A DNA stretch of 64,000 bases from Paenibacillus guangzhouensis. GTDB lineage: Bacteria > Bacillota > Bacilli > Paenibacillales > Paenibacillaceae. Shown here in pieces: positions 52,641 through 60,502 of this stretch. The DNA lies in the NCBI RefSeq assembly GCF_009363075.1, contig NZ_CP045293.1, forward strand, positions 1,860,001 through 1,924,000, read 5' to 3'. Made by a program: the position numbers and the translations under genes. The notes below the pieces were generated by a model. That model saw only the letters and a list, made by a program, of their open reading frames with translations. It made no database searches and had not been told where the DNA came from. Numbering within the stretch: the stretch's first letter is position 1; each line of letters starts with the position of its first letter.

Positions 52641-53222
52641 ATGGCAAGAACCCGTGAATTTGACGAAAATAAAGTATTGGATGCAGCGATGCAGCTTTTT
52701 TGGGAGAAGGGGTATGAAGCCACCTCAATAAGCGATTTAACCGCTAGAATGGGCATTCAACGTCCCAGCATCTATTCTGCCTTTGGTGATAAGAAAGAAC
52801 TGTTCGAAGCCGCACTTCGCAAATACACCATGTCCCGTGCGTCCGATATTCGAACTAGGCTTCAAAGCCATACATCCGTTAAAGAAGCTTTTTTCGCTTT
52901 TTTTGAGAGTGTCGTTGATGAGGAATATGTAGAAGATCGAAGTCGAGGCTGCTTTTGCATTAATACGATGGTCGAACTCGCTCCTCATGACGAGAAATTT
53001 GAAATTTTGACCAGAGAACACCAGATGTACTTAACCGTTATTTTTCAAGAAACGATTGAACGTGGAAAAAAATCAGGCGAATTGGAGTCCAATACAGATG
53101 CTAAGGCATTATCACAGGCACTTGTTCTATCGTTAATCGGACTTTCCGTCATGGTGAAATCTCGTCCGCAGCGCTCTTTTTTTGATAATGCGATTACTGC
53201 GACACTTTCCATCCTTAAGTAA
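52641..53222 (+). CDS. TetR family transcriptional regulator
   Basis: This 193-residue regulator has MARTREFDENKVLDAAMQLFWEKGYEATSISDLTARMGIQRPSIYSAFGDKKELFEAAL, a complete TetR DNA-binding domain, then an all-helical ligand domain. It is divergent from the MFS exporter with matching operators in front of both genes, so it should repress both and respond to an exported compound. GAGAGG lies before the ATG. Confidence 0.93.
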   Translation: MARTREFDENKVLDAAMQLFWEKGYEATSISDLTARMGIQRPSIYSAFGDKKELFEAALRKYTMSRASDIRTRLQSHTSVKEAFFAFFESVVDEEYVEDRSRGCFCINTMVELAPHDEKFEILTREHQMYLTVIFQETIERGKKSGELESNTDAKALSQALVLSLIGLSVMVKSRPQRSFFDNAITATLSILK

Positions 53223-53227
53223 TGAGA

Positions 53228-53273
53228 AAAAAACCGAGGAATCTGGATATTTCCCAGCAATTCCTCGGTTTTT
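53228..53273 (+). terminator. Bidirectional terminator
   Basis: AAAAACCGAGGAAT, loop, ATTCCTCGGTTTTT. Serves the convergent TetR and XRE genes. Confidence 0.85.
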
Positions 53274-53296
53274 ATCTAATGCATGAACTAGGACAA

Positions 53297-53503
53297 TCAA
53301 TAGCCAGCTAGCCTTTGTAATTCCTCCGAATCCTCATACTGCAGCACTCTGGCCAAAGAAAGTATCGCTTCCTTCGTTGGTACCCTATCATCACTTACGA
53401 TGGACTGAATGAGCGAGTAGCTGATTCCGCTTTTTTCAGCTAGCTTGCGCAGCGTCATGTCCTTCTGTTTGCGTAATTGTTCGATCTTTTGCCCAAATGT
53501 CAA
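53297..53503 (-). CDS. XRE-type helix-turn-helix protein
   Basis: This 68-residue regulator is one Cro/C1-type domain: FGQKIEQLRKQKDMTLRKLAEKSGISYSLIQSIVSDDRVPTKEAILSLARVL. The TTG at 53503 has GGGGGAG six bases upstream; the GTG five codons earlier has no good site. It is a single small regulator of unknown target, in front of no obvious partner. Codon use and size are like plasmid or chromosomal toxin regulators, but no toxin is seen. Confidence 0.8.
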   Translation of the reverse strand: MTFGQKIEQLRKQKDMTLRKLAEKSGISYSLIQSIVSDDRVPTKEAILSLARVLQYEDSEELQRLAGY

Positions 53504-53548
53504 TTTGGTCTCCCCCACTCTCTCTTTTCAAAATTTGCACGAGGTGAA

Positions 53549-53761
53549 TTAATCTTCGTTACTTTTATATTCTAGAATATCTCCTGGCTGACATTCTAAC
53601 GCCTTACAGATCGCTTCCAACGTGGAGAATCGAATCGCTTTTGCCTTTCCATTTTTTAATATTGAAAGATTCGCCATCGTAATTCCCACTCTTTCGGCAA
53701 GCTCCGTAACACTCATTTTCCTTTTCGCCAACATCACATCGACATTGATAATAATCGACAT
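53549..53761 (-). CDS. HTH regulator of the YozG type (DUF2975 partner)
   Basis: This 70-residue Cro/C1-type domain protein has MSVTELAERVGITMANLSILKNGKAKAIRFSTLEAICKALECQPGDILEY. This short form is found next to DUF2975 membrane proteins in many Bacillota, as here, ten bases from the DUF2975 stop. The ATG at 53761 follows GAGGTG by six bases. It probably represses its own operon; the role of the pair is unknown. Confidence 0.85.
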   Translation of the reverse strand: MSIIINVDVMLAKRKMSVTELAERVGITMANLSILKNGKAKAIRFSTLEAICKALECQPGDILEYKSNED

Positions 53762-53771
53762 GTTCTTCACC

Positions 53772-54251
53772 TCAGATCGTTAAGTCATTTTCTGATTTTA
53801 TATCGATGGCATTCTTCAACAGCTTCTGAAGAACGGCGGCAAAGACAGCTATCACCAATGAAGCAAAAATGATGACGATTCCGATTACGATAATCCCTGG
53901 TGCATCGTCTTTTTCTGCCACAAGATAAAAGATTGGCATCGCTGCCACATAAAAAATACTGATTGTAATTGCACAGTAGATGATGTTCGTAAGCGCCTTG
54001 ACAGATAATTCTGAAAAAGCATTGTTCTTATCAATATAGCTTAAAAGCTTCCATGCCTGATACAATGCCATGAAAAACGCTACCGCCGTTATATACACGC
54101 CTATTAACATAGGATATTGCAAATAAGCTGCCTCTAGATAATGTTCTGCTGCTTCTTTGGCGATTGAAGGTATCCCAAATATACACAACGCAAGAATCGG
54201 AATTCCAATAAGAAACACAGCTATCTTCAAAAAGAGTGTTTCTCGTTTCAT
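53772..54251 (-). CDS. DUF2975 membrane protein
   Basis: This 159-residue protein has four membrane segments (KIAVFLIGIPILALCIFGIPSI, LIGVYITAVAFFMALYQA, IIYCAITISIFYVAAMPIFYLV, IIVIGIVIIFASLVIAVFAAVL), the DUF2975 pattern. Function is unknown; the partner HTH gene follows. The ATG at 54251 has GAGGTG ahead, so three residues of the open frame are dropped. Confidence 0.85.
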   Translation of the reverse strand: MKRETLFLKIAVFLIGIPILALCIFGIPSIAKEAAEHYLEAAYLQYPMLIGVYITAVAFFMALYQAWKLLSYIDKNNAFSELSVKALTNIIYCAITISIFYVAAMPIFYLVAEKDDAPGIIVIGIVIIFASLVIAVFAAVLQKLLKNAIDIKSENDLTI

Positions 54252-54369
54252 AAAAAGCACCTCACTTATTTAGTATCCATTTGAATTTACCACGTTTATT
54301 ATCGATAAACAATAAATAATTGCTGATTATTATTATATACTTATTGTTATGTGTAAAATCTCAAAAAAA

Positions 54370-54393
54370 ACCGACTCTAACATTAGAGTCGGT
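54370..54393 (-). terminator. Terminator downstream of ybaK and the MFS remnant
   Basis: ACCGACTCTAA, two bases, TTAGAGTCGGT then TTTTTTTT on the minus strand: a strong stem. Confidence 0.88.
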
Positions 54394-54399
54394 AACAAA

Positions 54400-54543
54400 T
54401 TAGAAATAGACTTTTTTTCGCTTATTTCTTGACGTCTCCAGAACATAAACGGGATAAGCATTAGGGAAAGTATACTCCCAGCAATAACAAGTGTGGCTCC
54501 TGAAGTAATTGCCATCGCTGTACGTCCAATCTTATCGACCAGG
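54400..54543 (-). pseudogene. C-terminal remnant of an MFS-type transporter
   Basis: Directly after the ybaK stop, the minus-strand frame reads LVDKIGRTAMAITSGATLVIAGSILSLMLIPFMFWRRQE, which looks like the last membrane segment and tail of an MFS transporter. Nothing upstream of it encodes the rest, because ybaK abuts it. It has no start of its own that makes sense. A strong terminator follows. It is best read as the leftover 3' end of a deleted exporter gene, whose terminator is now used by ybaK. Confidence 0.6.
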
Positions 54544-54544
54544 A

Positions 54545-55021
54545 CTAATGGATAACCTCTTCCATTTGAGCTCCTGTTACATGCTTCAAAGCTTCAATAT
54601 GAAGTTCAATCTGGATTCCGATCTTCCCGCCGCTTACGACAATTCGTTCAAGTGTGGCTGCACTACCGTCAATAAATGTTGGATATTTCTTTTTCATACC
54701 TATTGGCGAGCATCCGCCGCGAATATATCCTGTCCATTTTTGAATTTCTTTAACGGGCAGCATCTCCACCCTTTTCTCTCCAGCAACTTTAGCAGCCTTT
54801 TTCAAATTTAGCTCAGCTTCTACGGGAATAACAAATACATAAATTCTGTCTTTCTCCCCATTTACGACTAATGTCTTATAAACCATATTGAGTTCCTTAC
54901 CAGTCTTCTTCGCGACAGAAATTCCGTCGATATGTCCATCTTGGATATCATATGTTATGACATCATACGTAACTTGATATTGGTCGAGAATTCGCATGGC
55001 ATTTGTTTTTGTTTTTGACAT
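54545..55021 (-). CDS. ybaK: Cys-tRNA(Pro)/Cys-tRNA deacylase YbaK
   Basis: This 158-residue protein edits mischarged Cys-tRNA(Pro). Seen: KTNAMRILDQYQVTYDVITYDIQDGHIDGISVAKKTG, the conserved VYKTLVVNG with the key Lys, FVIPVEAELNLKKAAKVAGEKRVEMLP, and GYIRGGCSPIGMKKKYPTFID with the GGxSPxG loop. The ATG at 55021 follows TAGGAGA. It is a single gene, ending where the transporter remnant begins. Confidence 0.93.
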   Translation of the reverse strand: MSKTKTNAMRILDQYQVTYDVITYDIQDGHIDGISVAKKTGKELNMVYKTLVVNGEKDRIYVFVIPVEAELNLKKAAKVAGEKRVEMLPVKEIQKWTGYIRGGCSPIGMKKKYPTFIDGSAATLERIVVSGGKIGIQIELHIEALKHVTGAQMEEVIH

Positions 55022-55081
55022 TGTACTTTCTCCTATATCATCGATCATTTCATTTTACCACAACGATATCATCACTTCGTT

Positions 55082-56362
55082 TTATTTTTTGTTGGCGACT
55101 GGTATCGAAATTTTCTTATTGTAAGTTTTAATATATTGGTACCCGTCCACCAACAGGAATTCCGGCTTGTCAGCGGTATGAAAAGAATACGTCTGCTCCC
55201 ACATGATGTTTCCGTTCTTCAAATCCCAAGGACGTTCTTCAGAGATCGATGATACTGGGACGACGTTACCACCGGCTTGGATGGACAAATTGTCCTTTTC
55301 CAAAAACGTAAACTGATTTCTGGCAATCACGATATCATAGCCTGTATCGGTTTTGGTCACGCTACGAATCCATAACTTCTCCTCCCCGACTCTGATCGAT
55401 CGATCGGATGGTGTTGCAAGCGAGATGGGTTCATTGATCTTATGGTATCCTTCAAAATTTTCGAGGACAAGCTCAATGGAATGAATTTGATCTGTAGGGA
55501 ATGCAGCGAATTGAAGTTGAAAGTCTGGATTACGTCCCCCTGCTCTACTCTTGCCTACTTCTGTTCCATTCACATACAGCTTGGTTTCACCTGAAAATCT
55601 CGGATACTCTTCTAATTCATAGTGCCCCTTCACGATGGTTGACGTAGGGGAAGCAGTAATATAGTCATAATGGATCGTCCCTTTATCAACTGCGATAGAT
55701 GCGGATAAATCCTCTTTGATGATACTCTTCATCGCCTTATTCGCTTCAAAGTTGAAGGTGATGGGATAGGACAACTTTTTCCCATTATTGTGCCACTCCG
55801 TAAATGTAACAGTTAAGGTGCGAGCAAATGGGCTAACAGGCTTGAAATCATGATCTCCGACGAACTGGCTTTTGTTCTTGCCTGGTCCGCCGCCGCCTCC
55901 TAACGAATCTGAATTGGTTAAGAATCCTTTCAAGTTCTCAAATCCATATCGACGAAAATCATCGTCCGTAAACGCAATACCTGCAGGTCGATCAATGGTG
56001 TAATACATACGAAATACATTATCGTCAGCAATGACACCTTGAATTGTAACGACCGTGCCGTCTTGAAGCGTTATGCTTTTGTCAACAGATTGGCCGTAAC
56101 CCTGCTCCACCACTTCGGCAAAACTAAGTGTGTTCAAGTTGATGTTGAAGTAATAAGCTAAGGCAGGATACTCGTAAACGCCAACCATGAGAATAAGCGC
56201 TGCTGCAGCTGATGATATCCAAGCGATGGCTTTATTCATCTTCCTTTTTTTCGTTGGAACACGTTGTAGTGCATCCCGAAGTCTTCCCTCAAGTTCTGGC
56301 GGCGTCTGAACCTGATTCATCGTCTGTTTATACCCCTGTAATTTCTCCTCGATCGTCTTCAT
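55082..56362 (-). CDS. Anti-sigma factor (DUF4179-like)
   Basis: This 426-residue membrane protein has a short cytoplasmic helix-rich domain (LQGYKQTMNQVQTPPELEGRLRDALQRVP), one membrane segment (AIAWISSAAAALILMVGVYEYPALA, about residues 45-68) and a long outside DUF4179-type region (about 80-330) with NFNLNTLSFAEVVEQGYGQ-like start, EVGKSRAGGRNPDFQLQ and RSIRVGEEKLWIRSVTKTDTGYDI. Its start overlaps the sigma gene by 35 bases. It should anchor and inhibit the ECF factor. The signal is unknown. Confidence 0.87.
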   Translation of the reverse strand: MKTIEEKLQGYKQTMNQVQTPPELEGRLRDALQRVPTKKRKMNKAIAWISSAAAALILMVGVYEYPALAYYFNINLNTLSFAEVVEQGYGQSVDKSITLQDGTVVTIQGVIADDNVFRMYYTIDRPAGIAFTDDDFRRYGFENLKGFLTNSDSLGGGGGPGKNKSQFVGDHDFKPVSPFARTLTVTFTEWHNNGKKLSYPITFNFEANKAMKSIIKEDLSASIAVDKGTIHYDYITASPTSTIVKGHYELEEYPRFSGETKLYVNGTEVGKSRAGGRNPDFQLQFAAFPTDQIHSIELVLENFEGYHKINEPISLATPSDRSIRVGEEKLWIRSVTKTDTGYDIVIARNQFTFLEKDNLSIQAGGNVVPVSSISEERPWDLKNGNIMWEQTYSFHTADKPEFLLVDGYQYIKTYNKKISIPVANKK

Positions 56363-56891
56363 AACGATCACCTCCGATCATGGCTTTCAGTTTTAGCATG
56401 CCTTGTGAGATCCGCGATTTGATGGTACCTAGCGGTGCACCGGTCATATCCGCAATCGTCTGATATGGCAGATCATGAACATATCGAAGTTCGATCGCTT
56501 CTCGTTGCTGTGCATTCAGATGAGACAGCAGAACCTGCATGTCCATTTCGGACTCGGTGTCGAGGTAAGGGTTATCGTCGCTTGGTACTTCGAGTGATGA
56601 TTCGCGATTCTCTTCCAATGGAACAAAACGCACCTTTTTGCGAAGTAGTGTTTTGCACCGATTGACGAGAATGGTTTTGCTCCAGCTATAGAATGCTTCG
56701 CCCTTTTGCAGTTGATCGATCTTCTCATAGACGGTGACAATCATATCCTCCATCGCATCCATCGCATCATGCTCGTTACTCATATAGGAATATGCAAGAC
56801 GATAATAAGCGTCCTGATCAGCCATAATGAGTTGTAATAGCGCTTCTTTGTTGCCTCTTTTGGCTTGTTTGACAAGATGGCTTACGTTCAT
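56328..56891 (-). CDS. ECF-type sigma factor
   Basis: This 187-residue ECF sigma has region 2, AYSYMSNEHDAMDAMEDMIVTVYEKIDQLQKGEAFYSWSKTILVNRCKTLL, and region 4, LNAQQREAIELRYVHDLPYQTIADMTGAPLGTIKSRISQGMLKLK. It is paired with the overlapping DUF4179 anti-sigma. The ATG at 56891 has GGGGAGAG ahead. This is the second such pair in the window after 25300. Its regulon is unknown. Confidence 0.92.
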   Translation of the reverse strand: MNVSHLVKQAKRGNKEALLQLIMADQDAYYRLAYSYMSNEHDAMDAMEDMIVTVYEKIDQLQKGEAFYSWSKTILVNRCKTLLRKKVRFVPLEENRESSLEVPSDDNPYLDTESEMDMQVLLSHLNAQQREAIELRYVHDLPYQTIADMTGAPLGTIKSRISQGMLKLKAMIGGDRYEDDRGEITGV

Positions 56892-57054
56892 GTTCTCTCC
56901 CCTTTTCATAGATAAGAGGTTCTAAGTGATATTAAAGTTCATTTTGTTCAAAAAAACTTTTTTGCCCTACTGATCCTTTTCAAGGAATTAAAGTGGGTCT
57001 ATTCAATGTTACCTAAGAATTGATTATATAACTCCTATTCGTGAACACCAAAAA

Positions 57055-57073
57055 AGCCGCGATTTTCGCGGCT
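57055..57073 (-). terminator. Terminator of the FAD oxidoreductase gene
   Basis: AGCCGCGA, three-base loop, TCGCGGCT, followed by TTTTTTGG on the minus strand. Confidence 0.85.
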
Positions 57074-57095
57074 CTTCATCGGAATATATAAGGAA

Positions 57096-58691
57096 CTATG
57101 GGAGCGTGATATCATCAGGCCAATGGATCTGTACGCCTTGCTCTTGGATCATACCTTGAAATGCATGCAAGTGCGCAGCGTCTTCTCGAATATCACGCGG
57201 TAGAATATGATTTTTGAATGCATAAGCTACTAAGTATCCGACACTTTCACCAATATTCCATTCCGTCGGATGAAGTCGATAACAACCGTTCGCGATTTGC
57301 GTTGTTCCAATATTTTTGCAAGCGGGGAGCACATTTTTCATACGAATCGGAAGTAATGCACCCAGTGGAATTTCATAGGGATATGAAGGAATGTATAGAC
57401 TTCGATGGGAGGCTGTTGTCATATGCAAATCCAGATAATAATGTCCTACGCCTACGCTATCGTCATACTTGCGAATACCTTGCTGCCCGCGAATTTCCTT
57501 GCTCACATCATGTTCCGTAATCGTGTATAAAGCTTTGATCCGTCTCGATTCGCGTATGTAGGGGTATTTGGCGAACCCATCCTCCGTTCCGAGCACGTCC
57601 TTACGCAAGCGAAGCCCTGGATATCCCTTGCCTCCATCTAAGCGCGGCGCTTCGGTCTGCAGCCAGTACAATAAAGATAAGCTTAATTGACGCGCCCCCT
57701 CCAAATGTTTGTTGCGTTCATGCTCAGACACACCGTAAATAGCGCCCAGATGATAATCGTTCTGCGGCCAGTTAATCAAGGAAATATCACTTGGAAAAAG
57801 CTGATTCTTAAATTGGGTTCGATCGATGAACCGGCGATAATTGAATAAGGACTCCCACCACTCGCCGAGTTTGCCTTTAAAAAGTGCGTACTCTTTGATG
57901 GTACCGTTCTTGCTGATTTCAGGAACGAGCCAACCGAGCAGCGGTAGATTCTCATAGTTCTGCGGAATATATTCGCGCCAGAATTTATATTGCTTGGGCT
58001 TGTCTATCGTAAAGTTACCGCCCTCCACATAATCCACGGCAAATACGTGCGTGATCGACTGCATGTCGTGTGGATCCGCTACTTCTGCTGCATGCGGCTC
58101 TCCTGTCTGCTCTTTCGATTCCGCTCCCATCACATGCTCAATGCCGGCCAACGGCAGCAAATCTCCACATTCGGTCGCATCCGCGAAAAATGTGCCATAG
58201 AGTGTAACTTCTTCACAGCTATGATGCTGCTGAACCTTCACGCTGATAACAAGATCACCATCTGTTACAGCATGGACGACACGATATGGATAGAGGATCG
58301 TTATGCGGCCGCTGCTCGTGTATGGTGCTAACATATCCTCCAAGACACGCAGTGCTACCTTAGGTTCATGGCAGAGCCGGCTAACCCATCCATTGCCCGG
58401 ATTTAATACTTCATTCTGATTGGCTGCATCCGTTAGGGGATAATTTGCTCGATAATATGCTCTTACCCGATTGCGGAACTCTTGATATGTCTTCGTGCAG
58501 CCAAACTTCTCAATCCAACGATGCTCATCCGGCGGAACCGCTTGACTCGTTAGCTGACCTCCGATCCAATCGGTTTCCTCTGTCATGATGACACTTAGAC
58601 CTGATTTCGCTGCTGCCAAAGCGGCCATACAGCCGCCTAATCCTCCGCCGAGAACAATAAAATCTGCTTTTAGTACGTTTTTGCTTTTCAT
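57096..58691 (-). CDS. FAD-dependent oxidoreductase
   Basis: This 531-residue protein has an N-terminal FAD fold: ADFIVLGGGLGGCMAALAAAKSGLSVIMTEETDWIGGQLTSQ, with GxGxxG and the acidic end of the second strand, and a later FADATECGDLLPLAG. Such FAD proteins of the PF12831 group often act on sugars or as ketosteroid-type dehydrogenases, but the substrate is unknown. RESRRIKALYTITEHDVSKEIRG and GVGHYYLDLHM lie in the C-terminal half. The ATG follows AGAGAGG. Single gene. Confidence 0.9.
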   Translation of the reverse strand: MKSKNVLKADFIVLGGGLGGCMAALAAAKSGLSVIMTEETDWIGGQLTSQAVPPDEHRWIEKFGCTKTYQEFRNRVRAYYRANYPLTDAANQNEVLNPGNGWVSRLCHEPKVALRVLEDMLAPYTSSGRITILYPYRVVHAVTDGDLVISVKVQQHHSCEEVTLYGTFFADATECGDLLPLAGIEHVMGAESKEQTGEPHAAEVADPHDMQSITHVFAVDYVEGGNFTIDKPKQYKFWREYIPQNYENLPLLGWLVPEISKNGTIKEYALFKGKLGEWWESLFNYRRFIDRTQFKNQLFPSDISLINWPQNDYHLGAIYGVSEHERNKHLEGARQLSLSLLYWLQTEAPRLDGGKGYPGLRLRKDVLGTEDGFAKYPYIRESRRIKALYTITEHDVSKEIRGQQGIRKYDDSVGVGHYYLDLHMTTASHRSLYIPSYPYEIPLGALLPIRMKNVLPACKNIGTTQIANGCYRLHPTEWNIGESVGYLVAYAFKNHILPRDIREDAAHLHAFQGMIQEQGVQIHWPDDITLP

Positions 58692-58859
58692 GGGTATCCA
58701 TCCTCTCTTGAGTTAATATATTTAGAACCGTTCTACTTCATAGACTCCTAAAAGGAGAGAAATGTTTGGAAATTTTTAATTATTTTTGTAAATAATATAA
58801 AACGTTGGATTTTGATAATGTTCTAAAGAAGATATTCGACAGCTTTGCGAAAGCAAAAC

Positions 58860-58894
58860 AAGCTGCCCTTCTGTGCAATACAGAAAAGCAGCTT
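58860..58894 (-). terminator. Terminator of the phosphotransferase gene
   Basis: AAGCTGC, TTCTGT, loop, ACAGAA, GCAGCTT, then TGTTTTG on the minus strand. It is close to the stop. Confidence 0.75.
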
Positions 58895-58902
58895 AAAGTT
58901 TT

Positions 58903-59919
58903 TTACGGTCTATTTAAACACAATTTTCTAAATTCTTGAACAAAATCGATAGGTATCATAGGTTCATCCGAAGTGATTTCACGTTGATGCTCTTTTAACA
59001 TCTTCATTTGTTCTTCGTTTAAATTAGTCACATCGTCCGTTTGATGAAAAGAGATGTATAGCAACGTATGACGGAGTTTGATAAAATCTTGTAAATATAT
59101 TAATTCTTCCTCGGTAATTGTGTTTTCTTTGAGATATCCGTTCATAAAATAGCGAAAAAATAACTTATAATAGTCAATTTTGTCTTCCATATTTCTAGGC
59201 GGATAACCTAATGCATAATAGAATATTATTCCAATATCGTTTACGAAATACGTATAACCGCAATCATCAAAATCGAACAAATGTATTTCTCCGTGATGCA
59301 GATGAAAATTATCATGATGAAAATCAGTATGCGTCAAACCATATGTATCTTTGGACTTGGGGAGCGAAGTGAGTTTGTTTAACCGTTTCTCTAGTAGTGG
59401 TATAACTTCATCATCAAATCTCAGGTATTTAGCTGCTTTTAATTGTTCTTCTTGCTCCCAAGTTTGTCGTTTAAACGCTGGGTTGCTTAATTCATAGTTT
59501 TTTGTTAAATGATGTATTTTCCCAAGAAATTCTCCCCACTTTTCATAGAGCGATTCATTCCATGTTTCATTCGATACGACATTCCCTGGCGCTTTTTCGT
59601 ACGAAATCGCAAGGAATGAACCCTCCTCTGATGGGACCTCTTCAATTAAATTACCTAGGGTTGAAGGTATAGCTCTTGCAACGTTCAGCCCTTCATTGGA
59701 TAAGTAATGTAAGAAATCTAGTTCACCCAGAATATAGTTTTTCATTCTTCTGATTGTGTGAGTGATTTTTAATATGTATGATTTGTTATTCTTCTCGTAT
59801 TCATAAACAAGACTTTCAAATCCGCCAATTGAACGAATCGTGTCTGCGTTGATGCTATATCGCTTACTCGCTTCTTTAACTATCTCTTCCGAGAACTGTT
59901 CTTTGATTGCTGGTATCAT
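58903..59919 (-). CDS. Phosphotransferase family protein (APH/SrkA-like)
   Basis: This 338-residue kinase is in the aminoglycoside-phosphotransferase/choline kinase family. Seen: GGFESLVYEYEKNNKSYILKI (nucleotide-binding, Lys), LTHTDFHHDNFHLHHGEIHLFDFDDCGYTYFVNDIG with the catalytic HxDxxxxN and DFDD metal site. It could phosphorylate an antibiotic, a sugar or a protein; CotS or SrkA-like proteins are similar. The ATG has AGAGGTG upstream. It is not grouped with known resistance genes. Confidence 0.87.
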   Translation of the reverse strand: MIPAIKEQFSEEIVKEASKRYSINADTIRSIGGFESLVYEYEKNNKSYILKITHTIRRMKNYILGELDFLHYLSNEGLNVARAIPSTLGNLIEEVPSEEGSFLAISYEKAPGNVVSNETWNESLYEKWGEFLGKIHHLTKNYELSNPAFKRQTWEQEEQLKAAKYLRFDDEVIPLLEKRLNKLTSLPKSKDTYGLTHTDFHHDNFHLHHGEIHLFDFDDCGYTYFVNDIGIIFYYALGYPPRNMEDKIDYYKLFFRYFMNGYLKENTITEEELIYLQDFIKLRHTLLYISFHQTDDVTNLNEEQMKMLKEHQREITSDEPMIPIDFVQEFRKLCLNRP

Positions 59920-60080
59920 TATTAATCACCTCTTTATAATCGTTCCGAACGATATGATTGAAATGATAACAAAGTAAATCTCATGATTATATATAATAAA
60001 CAATTAGAAATAATATTTTGCACGACTGCTACACTACGATTACTCATGAGATCTAAATGATCTCAGGACGGAAACTCATA

Positions 60081-60108
60081 TTTACAAATCTATAAAAGTT
60101 GATATAAT
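60081..60108 (+). promoter_or_regulatory. Promoter of the ArsR-type gene
   Basis: TTTACA, 16 bases, TATAAT. The -10 box ends seven bases before the ATG at 60116, so the mRNA may be leaderless. The element ATTTACA.ATCTAT lies inside and resembles the left part of the dyad at 60452. Confidence 0.7.
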
Positions 60109-60115
60109 GATGTGC

Positions 60116-60427
60116 ATGGAACCTTTATTGATTTATAAAGCTTTGTCTAACGAGATGCGTTGTCATATTTTGCATTGGCTGAAGAATCCAGAGGCATTCT
60201 TTGACGAAAAACCTTATTTGCAACAGGGGCTTAATTTTCGCATTGGTGTATGCGTAGGTGATATTCAGGCAAAATCGGGACTTGCCCAGTCTGTGATCTC
60301 GAACTATTTAGCCACAATGCAAAAAGCTGGTTTATTGGAGTCAGAACGAATCGGAAAATGGACATACTACCGCCGCAACGAAAAGACGATCCAGCAGTTT
60401 TCCGAGTACGTTCAAAATAAACTATAG
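60116..60427 (+). CDS. ArsR-type helix-turn-helix regulator
   Basis: This 103-residue winged-helix protein has LIYKALSNEMRCHILHWLKNPEAF, then IQAKSGLAQSVISNYLATMQKAGLLESERIGKWTYYRRN. The start MEPLLIYKAL has no ribosome site and sits seven bases past the promoter -10 box; two upstream in-frame ATGs lie inside the -10 box itself. It has a Cys pair (CHIL, GVCVGD) that might bind metal or react with oxidants. It is followed at once by the exporter it probably represses; the dyad at 60452 lies between them. Confidence 0.85.
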   Translation: MEPLLIYKALSNEMRCHILHWLKNPEAFFDEKPYLQQGLNFRIGVCVGDIQAKSGLAQSVISNYLATMQKAGLLESERIGKWTYYRRNEKTIQQFSEYVQNKL

Positions 60428-60451
60428 TCGGAGAGGAGGTTTTTTTTAGCC

Positions 60452-60479
60452 TTACATATCTATGTTTCTATATATGTAA
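60452..60479. promoter_or_regulatory. Operator dyad before the MFS gene
   Basis: TTACATAT, 12 bases, ATATGTAA: a perfect eight-base dyad upstream of the exporter gene. It is similar to the sequence over the ArsR promoter (TTACAAATCTAT). Confidence 0.7.
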
Positions 60480-60502
60480 ATAATATTTGGAGGAAATTTT
60501 TA

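Noticed and set aside
54333-54515. A real 60-residue membrane protein
   Set aside because: It reads through a strong terminator and looks like an MFS tail; recorded as a remnant instead.
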